Origin: Allocoleopsis franciscana PCC 7113
Lineage (GTDB): Bacteria > Cyanobacteriota > Cyanobacteriia > Cyanobacteriales > Coleofasciculaceae
Length of the DNA stretch: 64,000 nt
Direction: 5' to 3'
Assembly (NCBI RefSeq): GCF_000317515.1
Contig: NC_019738.1
Location: 99,501 to 163,500 of the forward strand
The translations under genes were made by a program, and so were the position numbers. The notes beneath the pieces were generated by a model. It searched no databases and was not told where the DNA came from. It saw only the letters and a list, made by a program, of their open reading frames with translations. Below, piece by piece: positions 36,204 through 46,571 of the stretch; the stretch's first letter is position 1; every line of letters begins with the position of its first letter.

Positions 36204-39200
36204 CTATATCTGAGAAAGGCGATCGCGTAAAATTTCCGCTTGTTTTTCAGCTTCTGCCAAAGCCTCTTTCGCACCCTGCACAACGTCTGCCGGAGCTTTG
36301 CTGACAAAGTTTTGATTCGCCAGACGCCCGGACAGCGATTTAGCTTCCGCTTCTACTTTACCTAAATCTCGTTCTAACTTTGCACGCAGAGCATCGAAAT
36401 CCACCACGCCTTCCAAGGGCATCAGGACTTGAACTGTACCGACGACACCCGCCATCGTTGTCTTGAGTTCTTGCTCTAAGGCTGGGGTAATGGTCAAACT
36501 TTCCACTTTTGCCAAATCTTTAATATAAGACTGCCCTGCCTCAAGAATTTGACGTTCTTCATCACTACTACTTTGTAGAATCACTGTTACCTTCACACCA
36601 GGTTTGATCTCTGCCTCTGCCCGGAGGTTGCGGATGGTGCGAATTGTACTAATCAGTAGCTCAAACTGTTGCTCCAGTTGTGGGTCAATCACAGAAGTAG
36701 ACCCAGAGATTAAGGATGGGGAGCTTTTTTTGTCCTCTTGTGTCAGCCTTGATACTTGTTTGGGTTCTCCTGTGCCAATCACTTGTTCTTTAAGTGCTTG
36801 AGTTGCAGCGCCCAACTCTTGCCGCTTCGCAACCGTGAGTAAATAGCGGGAAGCAAACCATATTGTGTATCCTAGACCAACCATTTCAAATGTCGGTTGT
36901 AGGATGGGGAAACTATTGATGGCGCTGACGGCTGCTAACGTGACTTTGAGAGTAATGATTGTGACCAGCAACAGGGCAACCACAATCATCGGCTGTTGGT
37001 ATTGATTGAAAAACTTACCTATCTCATCCGGCAATTCAGACAAAACTTTGGCAACTTGATTCCCGATTGATGACGATTGATTCCACGATGAATTCAGGCG
37101 AGATAATACCCCCGAATCGCTAGCACTGGCAATCTGTTCCAGCTTTGTTTTGGGGGTTTCGGCTGTCGGGGCGGGTAAAGGCGATCGCGTTTGGGTGTCC
37201 ACCAAGACTGGCTCACTCCAGTTCGTCCCTTCTATATCCCCCACTTCTGGATAAGCTTGCACTGCCAAAGCCTGATCGGATTTTTGCGTCAGGGTATGCC
37301 AAATCTCTTCAGTGATGTGAGGCATAAATGGATGAAGCAATTTGAGAATGCCTTCTAACACATAGGCGAGAGTCGCTTGAGCCACTTTTCGCGACGCAGA
37401 AGAAGCATCCTCACGCAACCGCGATTTGACCATTTCAATGTACCAGTCGCAGAAGTCCCCCCAGATGAAATCATAGAGTCCCTTCGCCGCTTCTCCCATG
37501 CTGTAGTTGTCCAGAGCATCGTTGCTTTGACGCACCACTTGATAGAAGCGCGAGAGAATCCAGCGATCGCTCAATTCCAAAACCTCGACCCCCCCTTCGA
37601 GAGGGGTTCCCAACTCCTCAGGCGTCTTACCATCGAGATTCATCATCACAAACCGAGACGCATTCCACAGCTTGTTGGCGAAGTTGCGAGACGCTTCTAC
37701 CGAGGCAGACTCATCCGTCTTGCGGTTGTACTCCAAGCGAATATCTTGACCCGCCCCAGCCACTTCTTTAACCAGGGTATAGCGCAGGGCGTCAGTTCCA
37801 TACTTATCGATCAGCAACAAGGGGTCAATGCCATTGCCTGAAGTTTTGGACATCTTCTTGTTGTTCTCATCCCGCACCAATCCGTGGATGTAAACGGTCT
37901 TAAACGGCATCTTTTCCGTGAAATGCGCTCCCATCATCGTCATCCGTGCCACCCAGAAGAAAATGATGTCAAAGCCGGTAACCAGGGTTGTCGTAGGATA
38001 GTAGGTCTTTAAGTCTGCTGTGTCTTCAGGCCAACCCATGGTGGAGAAAGGCCATAATCCCGAAGAAAACCACGTATCCAGCACATCCGGGTCTTGTTTT
38101 ATCTTGACATTTTCGCCAAATTGTGAAATTGCCTTTTCTTTGGCTTCCTCCTCATTAGAGGCAACGACAAAAGGAGTATGGTCTGTAATTTCTCCATCGG
38201 TTTCACTCACCGCATACCAGGCGGGAATTTGATGTCCCCACCACAGTTGGCGGGAAATGCACCAATCTTCTAACTTCACCAGCCAATCCCGGTAAACCTT
38301 TGTCCAGCGTTCTGGCACAAATACGGGTGAATGCTGCTGGTCGAGGAAGTCCAATCCCTTGTCAGCCATAGGGCGAATTTTGACGAACCACTGAGTGGAG
38401 AGGAGAGGTTCGATTGGGACTTTGCCGCGATCGCTATAGGGGACGGTATGCTTGTAGTCCTCCACCTTCACCAAGACGCCATCTTCCTCTAGGCGCTTCA
38501 CCACATTCTTCCGGGCTTCAAAGCGGTCTTGCCCCTCGAATGGCCCTGCCTTGTCGTTGAGGGTGCCATCCTTATTCATAATGTTGATGAAGGGCAAATT
38601 ATGACGCTGACCCATCTGGAAGTCATTCGGGTCATGGGCAGGTGTCACCTTCACGCAACCGGTGCCAAACTCTGGGTCAACTAACTCATCCGCAATAATC
38701 GGAATTTCCCGCCCCATAATCGGCAGGGTTAGCGTCTTGCCAATCAAATCCTTGTAGCGCTCATCATTAGGATTGACAGCAACGGCTGTATCGCCCAGCA
38801 TGGTTTCGGGTCGAGTTGTTGCCACTTCCACAAAACCACTGCCATCGCTGAGGGGGTAGCGGAAATGCCAGAGATTTCCATTAACTTCTTGGTTTTCCAC
38901 CTCTACGTCTGAGACAGCCGATTGGGTAGCAGGACACCAGTTCACCAAGTACTCGCCCCGGTAAATTAAGCCTTCTTCATAAAGACTGACAAAAGCTTTG
39001 ATCACGGCTTTGGATAAGCCTTCATCCATCGTGAAGCGTTCCCGCGACCAATCTGCCGACACCCCTAAGCGCCGTAGTTGGTTAACAATTGTCCCTTTAG
39101 AATCTTCTTTCCACTGCCAAGCCCGTTCCAGAAACTGTTCACGTCCTAATGCTTTGCGGGTTGTGCCCTCTTTTTTCAGTTGCTTTTCCAGCATGGTATG

Positions 39201-39479
39201 CACCGCAATACTGGCGTGGTCAGTGCCCGGTAGCCACAAGGTATTACGCCCTTTCATCCGGTGGTAGCGGACGAGGGTATCAATTAAAGCACTCTCAAAG
39301 GCGTGTCCCATGTGTAAGCTGCCCGTAACGTTGGGCGGCGGAATCACGATGGAGTAGGGTTCGCCTTGGTGATTAGGGTCGGCTTTGAACGTCTGGTGTT
39401 CTTCCCAGTATTTCTGCCACTTGGCTTCGGTGGTTTTGGGGTCGTATTGGGTTTGCTGAGTGGGAGTTGTTGCTGTCAT
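36204..39479 (-). CDS. valS: valyl-tRNA synthetase with CAAD membrane-anchor insert
   Basis: Charges tRNA-Val with valine and edits mischarged threonine. Class I marks are [15 protein letters not shown] (HIGH, about 49-63) and [14 protein letters not shown] (KMSKS loop with a final Thr). The CP1 editing domain contains [16 protein letters not shown]. The zinc/anticodon part and the C-terminal coiled coil ([19 protein letters not shown]) are present. At 1091 aa it is longer than usual because of an insert at about 800-905 with two membrane helices ([17 protein letters not shown] and a second one). That is the CAAD domain, known to place some cyanobacterial synthetases on thylakoid membranes. 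Confidence 0.95.
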   Translation of the reverse strand: MTATTPTQQTQYDPKTTEAKWQKYWEEHQTFKADPNHQGEPYSIVIPPPNVTGSLHMGHAFESALIDTLVRYHRMKGRNTLWLPGTDHASIAVHTMLEKQLKKEGTTRKALGREQFLERAWQWKEDSKGTIVNQLRRLGVSADWSRERFTMDEGLSKAVIKAFVSLYEEGLIYRGEYLVNWCPATQSAVSDVEVENQEVNGNLWHFRYPLSDGSGFVEVATTRPETMLGDTAVAVNPNDERYKDLIGKTLTLPIMGREIPIIADELVDPEFGTGCVKVTPAHDPNDFQMGQRHNLPFINIMNKDGTLNDKAGPFEGQDRFEARKNVVKRLEEDGVLVKVEDYKHTVPYSDRGKVPIEPLLSTQWFVKIRPMADKGLDFLDQQHSPVFVPERWTKVYRDWLVKLEDWCISRQLWWGHQIPAWYAVSETDGEITDHTPFVVASNEEEAKEKAISQFGENVKIKQDPDVLDTWFSSGLWPFSTMGWPEDTADLKTYYPTTTLVTGFDIIFFWVARMTMMGAHFTEKMPFKTVYIHGLVRDENNKKMSKTSGNGIDPLLLIDKYGTDALRYTLVKEVAGAGQDIRLEYNRKTDESASVEASRNFANKLWNASRFVMMNLDGKTPEELGTPLEGGVEVLELSDRWILSRFYQVVRQSNDALDNYSMGEAAKGLYDFIWGDFCDWYIEMVKSRLREDASSASRKVAQATLAYVLEGILKLLHPFMPHITEEIWHTLTQKSDQALAVQAYPEVGDIEGTNWSEPVLVDTQTRSPLPAPTAETPKTKLEQIASASDSGVLSRLNSSWNQSSSIGNQVAKVLSELPDEIGKFFNQYQQPMIVVALLLVTIITLKVTLAAVSAINSFPILQPTFEMVGLGYTIWFASRYLLTVAKRQELGAATQALKEQVIGTGEPKQVSRLTQEDKKSSPSLISGSTSVIDPQLEQQFELLISTIRTIRNLRAEAEIKPGVKVTVILQSSSDEERQILEAGQSYIKDLAKVESLTITPALEQELKTTMAGVVGTVQVLMPLEGVVDFDALRAKLERDLGKVEAEAKSLSGRLANQNFVSKAPADVVQGAKEALAEAEKQAEILRDRLSQI

Positions 39480-39840
39480 TGGGGAACACTATATGAAGAC
39501 GAGCCTTGTCTTATTTTGCCATAGGGGTGAGAGGGAACGAACCACTCCAGGCGCAGAGGGCACGGAGCAGTGAGAAGATGAACGAGTTGAATCTAGTGCA
39601 GCACGGCAGAAATAACCCACCACTGAAAAAAGATTAAAAACCTTACTGTACAAACTTTCTTTCCTTCTGTCTTCTGCCTTCTGCCTTCTTTCCTTCTGCC
39701 TTCTTGCACTAGGGCTTTGCTGCTTGCCAGCGCCATCCTAACCTAATCGTAAAAGCCCTCCACGAATCGCCGTCCACCCAGACCTAGATGTGTCATCATT
39801 ACGGTGTACTCTTCGTTCCAGATGGTGGCTTTTGATTAAT
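39480..39840. other. intergenic region between valS and the DsbA-like gene
   Basis: 360 bp between divergent genes. It contains the heptanucleotide repeat at 39663-39705 and must hold both promoters. No other feature was seen. Confidence 0.4.
39663..39705. repeat. short tandemly repeated heptanucleotide (CCTTCTG)n
   Basis: Six units read CCTTCTG, TCTTCTG, CCTTCTG, CCTTCTT, then after one T CCTTCTG, CCTTCTT. Heptanucleotide arrays of this kind are typical of filamentous cyanobacteria. There are no spacers, so it is not a CRISPR array. Confidence 0.75.
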
Positions 39841-40629
39841 ATGAACCTCTTCTCCCATAGACACCACGTTGACTCTCAGTACGTATTGAGATTAATCGGA
39901 CTGGTTTTGTGCGTGGGACTGGTTAGCTGTTCAATGCCACCCACCAAAGCCGACAACAGTAAGCCAACCGACTCAGAGTTAGAAGCCAAAGTTTTACAGG
40001 TGATTCGCAACAATCCACAAGTGCTGGTGGAGTCGTTGCAGGCTTACCAGCAAAAGCAAGCTGATCAACAGCAACAAGCTCAAAAAGCTTTTCTGGAACA
40101 GATGAAATCCAATCCCAAAGCTGTGATTGGTGACTCCCCAACCACGGGAGCTAAAGAGCAAAAAATTGTACTCCTGGAATTCTCTGATTTTCAATGTCCT
40201 TATTGTTCTAAGGCTCATGAGACGCTGAAGCAGTTCATGGCAACTCGTCAGAATCAAGTTACCTTAGTCTATAAACATCTACCCCTGACTCAAATTCATC
40301 CGGAAGCGATGCCGTCGGCAAAAGCGGCTTGGGCCGCGGGTCAACAAGGGAAATTCTGGGAGTTTCATGATGCGTTGTTTGAAAACCAACAGAATTTAGG
40401 TGAACCTCTTTATGTGGCAACCGCTAAAGCTTTAAATCTGGATCTCAAGCGGTTTGATCAAGACCGAAATGGTCAGGCAGCGAGTGCAGCCATTCAGAAA
40501 GATGTAGAAATGGCAGAAAAATTAGGCGTTACAGGAACTCCTTTCTTAATTATGAATGATCAGGTTATTGCCAATGGTGCTCAATTGGATAGCCTCGAAG
40601 CGGCTTTGAAACAGGTAAGTCAGCCATAG
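39841..40629 (+). CDS. DsbA-like thiol-disulfide oxidoreductase lipoprotein
   Basis: Thioredoxin-fold protein of the DsbA/BdbD type, probably lipid-anchored on the periplasmic face. The N-terminal helix LIGLVLCVGLVSCSM ends in a lipobox-like LVSC (Cys about 30). A helical Gln-rich linker follows, then the domain with VLLEFSDFQCPYCSKAHETL (CPYC at about 119-122) and the cis-Pro loop GVTGTPFLIMND. CPYC is unlike the CPHC of E. coli DsbA. I chose the ATG at 39841; the frame can be extended to a GTG at 39790, but that spoils the signal sequence. No DsbB/VKOR partner lies nearby. Confidence 0.83.
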   Translation: MNLFSHRHHVDSQYVLRLIGLVLCVGLVSCSMPPTKADNSKPTDSELEAKVLQVIRNNPQVLVESLQAYQQKQADQQQQAQKAFLEQMKSNPKAVIGDSPTTGAKEQKIVLLEFSDFQCPYCSKAHETLKQFMATRQNQVTLVYKHLPLTQIHPEAMPSAKAAWAAGQQGKFWEFHDALFENQQNLGEPLYVATAKALNLDLKRFDQDRNGQAASAAIQKDVEMAEKLGVTGTPFLIMNDQVIANGAQLDSLEAALKQVSQP

Positions 40630-40678
40630 AGACTGTTTCCAAAGTAATGTTAACTGGCTAAGTTGCCTAACAATTGGA

Positions 40679-40762
40679 TAGATCCCCCCTAGCCCCCCTT
40701 AAAAAAGGGGGAACAAAAACTCTTGAAAGTCCCCCTTTTGAAGGGGGATTTAGGGGGAGCTC
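40679..40762. repeat. interspersed palindromic repeat (CCCCC...GGGGG type)
   Basis: Runs such as GATCCCCCCTAGCCCCCCTT (40681-40700) and AAAAAAGGGGG meet their complements CCCCCTTTTGAAGGGGGATT and TAGGGGGAGC downstream, giving a nested stem-loop of about 80 bp. Elements of this sequence are widespread between cyanobacterial genes and behave like small non-coding mobile repeats. It lies in the tail-to-tail gap between the DsbA-like and narM genes and could also stop transcription from both sides. Confidence 0.7.
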
Positions 40763-40857
40763 CTGCGATTTACAATTCTTTAGAAACAGCCTCTTAGAGT
40801 TTGGAGAGTTAGGACTTTTCAGAGGCAACTCATCGTCCCTGTCAATTTTCTAGCCAT

Positions 40858-41310
40858 TCAAATGAGTTGAAACTCCTTGAGGGCTGGTAAAAAATTGTGG
40901 TTTTCATGACTGGGACGGCTGAGCTTAATAAGAGCAAAACGCTGGGCAGGGCTGAGTGTTGCCCACTGCTGAACTGTGATAGATACAGCTAATTCTTGCG
41001 CTTTTTCCTGAATACTTGCAGGAATGGTTGTGCTATCCATCCAGGCCGGTTGGGGTTCTATGGGAAGTGTGGAAGCGGGTGAACCTGTATGCTCGATCAC
41101 TCGATTTTGTAAATATTCCCGATAGGTTTCTATTTCATCGGTTGTGGTGCAGAGCATCTCTACCAATGCTTCACGCTCTTCCAGTGTAAATTGGTTCCAG
41201 TGAGTTAATTTAAGTTTGACTCCGCAAGTATCTAATTTCATTCGTACTTGCATAGGAATGCAGCGTAAAGACTCTACAAAGTCGGCTTCAAATTGGAAAA
41301 AATGAGACAT
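40858..41310 (-). CDS. narM: nitrate reductase-associated protein (NarM-like)
   Basis: Small soluble protein of the cyanobacterial nitrate-reductase-associated family. It starts with the family text MSHFFQFEADFVESLRCIPM, followed by VRMKLDTCGVKLKLTHWNQF and EEREALVEMLCTTTDEIETY. Its length of 150 aa is normal. NarM is needed for active NarB in Synechococcus elongatus. I equate this family with NarM from memory, so the symbol is moderately sure. It is the last gene on the nitrate-cluster strand, two genes after narB, which supports the role. Confidence 0.75.
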   Translation of the reverse strand: MSHFFQFEADFVESLRCIPMQVRMKLDTCGVKLKLTHWNQFTLEEREALVEMLCTTTDEIETYREYLQNRVIEHTGSPASTLPIEPQPAWMDSTTIPASIQEKAQELAVSITVQQWATLSPAQRFALIKLSRPSHENHNFLPALKEFQLI

Positions 41311-41426
41311 TTATTTTAGACTTTTTAAGTTTTAAAGGTTGGATTTCTGATTGCAAAATGACTTTAAATATTTTTAGTCCATCTATTATTTTGATCATAA
41401 AAATAAATTGACTAATTTAGAAAATT

Positions 41427-41903
41427 TTAGTGCTTATCATGCGGTTCTCTAGGATTTGTAAAACGGATAATAAAATAACTAATTGATAAAGAGAGAATAG
41501 CGATCGACAACCCGATTATCTCCGTTCCCGTGACTTTTTGAAGGTCAAGAATAATAATTTTACGAGCAACAGCAATTAAAGACGTAACAATAACCAGTTC
41601 AACTTGAATAACATGCTTTCGTAGATAAGCGGTAATATTTTCTAGAATTTCGAGGGCAATCAGAACATTGAGAAACAGGCCAAACGTTTGGAATAAAGTT
41701 TTGTTAAAAAAGCCTAAAGGTGTGGTAAACAGCTCCTGAGCTAGAAAAACAACTAGGTCATAAACTGAAACTAAGATGACTACCACCATCACCACAGACA
41801 GCACTTTAGAGACAAACCCCTCTATCCGGCTTATACCACTTAGAAAATTACTGTCCCTACAAGAAGTAATGAATAGATAGAAAATTTTTTTTAACTGCCG
41901 CAT
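41427..41903 (-). CDS. PsiE-family membrane protein
   Basis: Inner-membrane protein of 158 aa with about four helices. It matches the PsiE (phosphate-starvation-inducible E) family: VVMVVVILVSVYDLVVFL, then LNVLIALEILENITAYL and VQVELVIVTSLIAVARKIIIL-type text (HVIQVELVIVTSLIAVARK here). The function of PsiE is not known. It sits between narB and narM on the same strand, with gaps of 166 and 116 bp. Neither gap has a clear promoter, so it may be carried on the narB transcript. Confidence 0.8.
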   Translation of the reverse strand: MRQLKKIFYLFITSCRDSNFLSGISRIEGFVSKVLSVVMVVVILVSVYDLVVFLAQELFTTPLGFFNKTLFQTFGLFLNVLIALEILENITAYLRKHVIQVELVIVTSLIAVARKIIILDLQKVTGTEIIGLSIAILSLSISYFIIRFTNPREPHDKH

Positions 41904-42069
41904 TTTTTTAGGGAAGACAGCTACCGAAATGATATTACCATCCAGAGGACTACAAGCTCCAATAGCAACTTCATAATTCAGGTCAACTGTTACCCTAAAA
42001 CTTCGGGCGATTGCCCAAGCCGAAATTCATAGGGGGACAACGCCAGAAGCAATCGCTTTTCTTTTCGTC

Positions 42070-44316
42070 TCACACAGAGAGGGACGGTGAAAACCAAGCC
42101 CTTAAACTGGACTGAAATGACTGACTACTTATAGGGGTTTCAGCCGATACAGGCAACAGTTGTACTGCACAGGCTTTCAATTCCGGTTGTAGGGAATCGG
42201 GGCAAGATTCTGGGTGAGTGAGGGCATTGGCTTCTGCACCATCCGCCCACAATGCGCCCCAGTGCATAGGGACGAAAACGGTACCTGGTGCGATCGCTTT
42301 TGTGACTTGGGCTTGGAAACGACAAATACCACGACGCGATCGCACTTCCACCCACGTTTCATCCTGAATCCCCAACTTCTCGGCATCACGGGGATGAATC
42401 TCGATAAAGGGATTAGGATGCATTTGCACAATTTTGGGAATTCGTCCCGTCCGAGTTTGGGTGTGCCAGTGACCATAAAGACGCCCAGTTGTCAAGATAA
42501 AGGGGTAATTTGGATCAGGCCGTTCGGCTAACCCGCGTGAGTGATAAGCCCCAAACCGGGCACGTCCATCGGGTGTAGGAAAGCGCAAATCGGTATACAG
42601 ACGTTTTGGGTTTGAAGGTTGAATCTTAACTTTATTACTATTCAAACCTTGAACCAGCAACTCATCTGGGCAAGGCCATTGCAGCGGCCCTTCGGCTTGC
42701 AAGCGTTGGTAACTCATACCCGTCTGATCACACACGCGCCCGCGAGTCACTTGGATAAACTCTGCGCGAACTTCCGCAGAGTCTTGGAACGCAAACTGGT
42801 CAACAAAACCTAAGCGACGCCCCACTTCCGCAAAGATTTCCCAGTCCGCTTTAGCTTCTCCGGGAGCATGGCGAAACTTAGGGCAAAGTGTCACCATGCG
42901 TTCTGAGTTGGTCATGGTGCCTGTTTTTTCACTCCACTGCGCCGCAGGCAGTAGGACGTGAGCATAGGCAGCCGTTTCTGTGGGATAGTAAGCATCTTGA
43001 TAAACCGTGAATGGCGATCGCAACAACGCCGCCTTCGTCCGTTCAACATCTGGCATACTCACCGCCGGATTGGTCGCCGCCACCCACAACAAACCCACCT
43101 CTCCGGTTTCCAATCCAGTCATCATCTCCCAAGCGGTGCGACCGCGATCCGCTGCAATGCTCCCAGCGGGTAGACCCCAAAACTGCTCCAATTCCTGGCG
43201 ATGCTGGGGATTCTTGACCAAGCGATATCCGGGTAAAATGTGACAAAGACCCCCGGCTTCCCGTCCTCCCATGGCATTCGGCTGACCGGTCAGGGAAAAT
43301 GGGCCTGCACCGGGTTTGCCGATGTTGCCGGTCATCAGATGCAAATTAATAATTGTCCGTACCTTCGCCGTCCCCTCCGAAGACTGATTCACACCCATCG
43401 ACCATAAGGACAGGACTCGTTCAGACTGACCCCAGTATTTGGCTGCCGTCTCTAGTTCATCCAACCGAATGCCACACTTTTTGGCAACCAATTCCGGTGG
43501 ATAGTGACGAATCACCTCCGCATATTCGGAAAAACCACTGGTGCATTCATCAATAAACACAGAATTATAGTGACCCCAACGCATCAGCAGATGAGCGATA
43601 CCGTTGAGTAAATCAATATCTGTACCCGGTCGAATCGCCAAATGCAAGTCAGCCGCTTCCGCCGTGGGTGTCTTGCGGGGGTCAACCACAATCATTTTGA
43701 CTTTTTTGTTTTGTTTGTGGTATTTCCGCAGACGGTTGAAGATAATTGGGTGGCATTCCGCCGTATTCGTGCCGATGAGAAAGGCGCAATCTGTCAGTTC
43801 TAAGTCGTCGTAGCAACAAGGAGGGCCATCCGATCCAAAACTTTGGATGTAACCCGATACGGCTGAGGACATACACAGACGGGAGTTAGCGTCAAAATTA
43901 TTGGTACCCAAACAGCCTTTCATGAGTTTTTGGGCGATGTAGTAGTCCTCAGTTTGAAACTGACCCGAACCATACATACAGATCCCGTCTGCCCCTTGGG
44001 TGACTTGAACGGTGCGAATCCGATTGGCGATCGCATCTAATGCTTCATCCCAGCTAACCCGGCGGAAGGGTTGATCCAGAGAGTGACGCATCATGGGATA
44101 CTTCAGTCGGTCTTTGTCCAAAGATTCGCTAATGGTTGCCCCTTTGACACACACCATGCCCTGACTAGAGGGATGGGAGCGATCGCCCTTTACCTTCCAA
44201 ATCGGGGTTCCTTCTGCATCTCGATTCGTCGCTTTACCAGCTTGCGCGGGTGGTGCGACCTCTAGTCCGCAGCCAACACCACAGTAAGGACAGAGTGTTT
44301 TTGTTGCATCAGTCAT
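42070..44316 (-). CDS. narB: ferredoxin-dependent assimilatory nitrate reductase
   Basis: Cytoplasmic molybdenum bis-MGD enzyme that reduces nitrate to nitrite with electrons from ferredoxin. The N-terminal [4Fe-4S] site is CPYCGVGC (Cys 9, 12, 16) plus GMVCVKG (about 57). Further marks are [11 protein letters not shown], the Mo-ligand region [10 protein letters not shown] (Cys about 147), [15 protein letters not shown] and the C-terminal MGD-binding [17 protein letters not shown]. No FAD or extra Fe-S domain is present, as expected for cyanobacteria. 46 bp separate it from the upstream nirA, so both are read from the NtcA promoter at 46244-46286. Confidence 0.95.
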   Translation of the reverse strand: MTDATKTLCPYCGVGCGLEVAPPAQAGKATNRDAEGTPIWKVKGDRSHPSSQGMVCVKGATISESLDKDRLKYPMMRHSLDQPFRRVSWDEALDAIANRIRTVQVTQGADGICMYGSGQFQTEDYYIAQKLMKGCLGTNNFDANSRLCMSSAVSGYIQSFGSDGPPCCYDDLELTDCAFLIGTNTAECHPIIFNRLRKYHKQNKKVKMIVVDPRKTPTAEAADLHLAIRPGTDIDLLNGIAHLLMRWGHYNSVFIDECTSGFSEYAEVIRHYPPELVAKKCGIRLDELETAAKYWGQSERVLSLWSMGVNQSSEGTAKVRTIINLHLMTGNIGKPGAGPFSLTGQPNAMGGREAGGLCHILPGYRLVKNPQHRQELEQFWGLPAGSIAADRGRTAWEMMTGLETGEVGLLWVAATNPAVSMPDVERTKAALLRSPFTVYQDAYYPTETAAYAHVLLPAAQWSEKTGTMTNSERMVTLCPKFRHAPGEAKADWEIFAEVGRRLGFVDQFAFQDSAEVRAEFIQVTRGRVCDQTGMSYQRLQAEGPLQWPCPDELLVQGLNSNKVKIQPSNPKRLYTDLRFPTPDGRARFGAYHSRGLAERPDPNYPFILTTGRLYGHWHTQTRTGRIPKIVQMHPNPFIEIHPRDAEKLGIQDETWVEVRSRRGICRFQAQVTKAIAPGTVFVPMHWGALWADGAEANALTHPESCPDSLQPELKACAVQLLPVSAETPISSQSFQSSLRAWFSPSLSV

Positions 44317-44362
44317 AGCGATCGCACCTTCCGAAAATCTTGAATCCTAAGTAAGAGAAGAA

Positions 44363-45931
44363 TCATACTGAAACCACAGCCGCTTGTCGGGGTCGAGCAC
44401 CGAAGTGTTCGATCAGGAGATCCCGCAAGACAGGTTTTAAGTCTTCACAAGGAATCTTTGGCATGACACAACTCCCCAAATGAGCATCCTTGCCCACTTT
44501 GCCACCCATGTAGAGGTCTACGGCTTCCACCATCTGTCCATCTTTGCGGGCTTTCGTACCCATTAGTCCGATATCCGCCACTTGGGGTTGACCGCAAGAA
44601 TTCGGGCAGCCTGTCCAATGGATTCTTACGGGGTGAGGCGTTTCAAGTTCAGCCTCCAGTTCCTGAATCATGGCTAGAGCACGATTTTTCGTTTCAATAA
44701 TCGCAAAACCACAGAATTCAGCGCCGGTACAAGAGACTAACGCCCGTTGTAAGGGTTTGGGATCGATGGGAAAACGCTGTTGAACCAGTGGCTCCTTTAA
44801 GAAGGCTTCCAGGCGAGAATCAGGGATATTAGGAATAATCAGATTTTGCTCAACGGTGAGGCGAATCTCGCCATTGCCGTAAACTTCTGCCAGCCTTGAG
44901 ACCTCAAACATGTCCGAAGCATACAGCCGACCAATGGGAACGTGCAAGCCAACATAGTTTAAGCCCGGTTGTTTTTGGCTATAGATACCGAGGTGGTCAC
45001 GTTTTTCCCAGATAATTTCATCTTTGGCTGCTGCTTTTTGCAAAGGGTAGCCCAATTGCGTTTCGACTTCCGTGCGAAACTTCTCCATTCCCCACTCTTC
45101 AATAAGATACATCAAACGAGTCTTCTGGCGATTGCCACGTTCACCGTGGTCGCGAAAAACTATCAAAATGGCTAACGATAAGGGCACCACATCGTCAGGT
45201 TCCACCCAAGCATCCAGGGGAATAGCGGCTGCACAGCGTTTGGCGGAGAAAAAGCCACCCACGATCACGTTAAACCCTAACTTGCCATCTTTATAGGCCG
45301 GAATGAAGGCAATATCATTAATTTCGGCATGAACTGAATTGTCTCGACAACCGGCAACGGCAATATTGAACTTCCGAGGAAGGTTGCTTAAGTCAAAATT
45401 CCCCTCCCCTTTGTTGGTGATGGCATCTTGGAGTTGGCAAACGATGTCTCTGGTATCAATCAACTCATCAGCATCAATGCCCGCCACGGGTGAACCGGTG
45501 AGATTCCGCACATTGTCCATACCTGATTGAACACTGGTCAAGTCCGCTTTCCGCAATCGCTCAATGATTGCGGCAATATCCTCAAGATGAATGCCGCGTA
45601 GCTGGATATTTTGCCGCGTGGTGATATCCGCATTGCCTTCCTGTTGAAAGCCTGCCGCCTCTGTGTATCGCTGCACAATTTCCGCGAGTACTCGTAGCTG
45701 AGAACTGGTCAAAATGCCATTGGGTATCCGCAGCCGCAGCATAAACTTGCCAGGAGTCACTGGGCGATAGAAAAAGCCTAACCACTTTAGTCCATGGTCG
45801 CGTTCAAATTCATCCATTGCCTCCCAGCCCAATTGGGATAACTGTTCCAGTTCTTGCTTGAGTAATAAAGGATGTTTTTGAGCTTTGGCTTTTTCGATGG
45901 GATTAATTTTTTTCTTATCTGCTGTTGTCAT
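44363..45931 (-). CDS. nirA: ferredoxin-nitrite reductase, copy 2
   Basis: Siroheme and [4Fe-4S] enzyme reducing nitrite to ammonium with six electrons from ferredoxin. Two ferrodoxin-like half-domains are visible: LKWLGFFYRPVTPGKFMLRL, DITTRQNIQLRGI, and the cluster ligands CTGAEFC (about 398) and CPNSC (about 443) in HWTGCPNSCGQPQVADIG. Its length of 522 aa is normal. It is a clear paralogue of the nirA at 54364-55917. This copy is paired with narB and has its own NtcA promoter about 310 bp upstream. It lacks the extended N-terminus of the other copy. Confidence 0.94.
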   Translation of the reverse strand: MTTADKKKINPIEKAKAQKHPLLLKQELEQLSQLGWEAMDEFERDHGLKWLGFFYRPVTPGKFMLRLRIPNGILTSSQLRVLAEIVQRYTEAAGFQQEGNADITTRQNIQLRGIHLEDIAAIIERLRKADLTSVQSGMDNVRNLTGSPVAGIDADELIDTRDIVCQLQDAITNKGEGNFDLSNLPRKFNIAVAGCRDNSVHAEINDIAFIPAYKDGKLGFNVIVGGFFSAKRCAAAIPLDAWVEPDDVVPLSLAILIVFRDHGERGNRQKTRLMYLIEEWGMEKFRTEVETQLGYPLQKAAAKDEIIWEKRDHLGIYSQKQPGLNYVGLHVPIGRLYASDMFEVSRLAEVYGNGEIRLTVEQNLIIPNIPDSRLEAFLKEPLVQQRFPIDPKPLQRALVSCTGAEFCGFAIIETKNRALAMIQELEAELETPHPVRIHWTGCPNSCGQPQVADIGLMGTKARKDGQMVEAVDLYMGGKVGKDAHLGSCVMPKIPCEDLKPVLRDLLIEHFGARPRQAAVVSV

Positions 45932-46571
45932 CGGTTACACCTATTTTTAATTCTTGTATTTGCAGGGATTGCTGTTGAACCATCAAATTCTCATTAACCA
46001 CCTCAGCAATCCTGATTTACTGTTAGGTTAAGCAGCCCAAGCCATTAATTTCGTAAATCTTGCTACAACTATTCTTGAAAGTTCAATCTAACCAAGGCTT
46101 ATTTCTATAAATCTGACTTTAGGAATAAATGAAATTTAGAATAAGCTTATATTACTACGTAAATTGTAAGATGTTTTTTTTTCTTGGCATTACTACTCAA
46201 CCGGATAAAAATTTATTATCCCTCTAATAAATTCTTCAAATTTAAATTACAAGGACTTAAGCTTACAGATTGGTATATATAGTTACCAATCAGAAGTCAC
46301 GATGAAGGTTCTGCATAGCCTTAATGCTTATTTAACATTTCTCTGGATGATGCAGAAATTCTACTTTATAGGATGAGCTACGCCCTGCGTATTCCTAGAA
46401 TTTGTATATCAACTTAGCGACGTAAGTCCAGATGTTAACTATCTCTATACAAATAGGAGCAAATAAAAATAGGAGCAAATAAAAAAGAATAAATAGTCCT
46501 TAACTAGGAGAAGGTATTGGGCGTTCAATCTTCTACACCCAATACCTCATGCTGAACTTTTCAGTTTTAGT
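45932..46571. other. intergenic region nrtP - nirA(2)
   Basis: 640 bp holding the NtcA promoter at 46244-46286 and a leader of about 305 nt for the nirA(2)-narB transcript. AT-rich text dominates (46080-46260). No ORF or T-run terminator for nrtP was recognised. Confidence 0.5.
46244..46286 (-). promoter_or_regulatory. NtcA-activated promoter of nirA(2)-narB
   Basis: GTA (46273-46275), 8 bp, TAC (46284-46286) form the NtcA palindrome. On the minus strand 23 bp separate it from TAATTT (46249-46244), a TAN3T -10 box. This is the standard layout of nitrogen-activated cyanobacterial promoters, and it precedes nitrate-assimilation genes. The predicted start is near 46237. Confidence 0.8.

Noticed and set aside
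37377-37841. 154-codon plus-strand open frame
   Set aside because: Lies wholly antisense to valS; a shadow of its codon pattern.
39663-39705. possible CRISPR array
   Set aside because: Units are contiguous heptamers with no spacers; no cas genes in the window.
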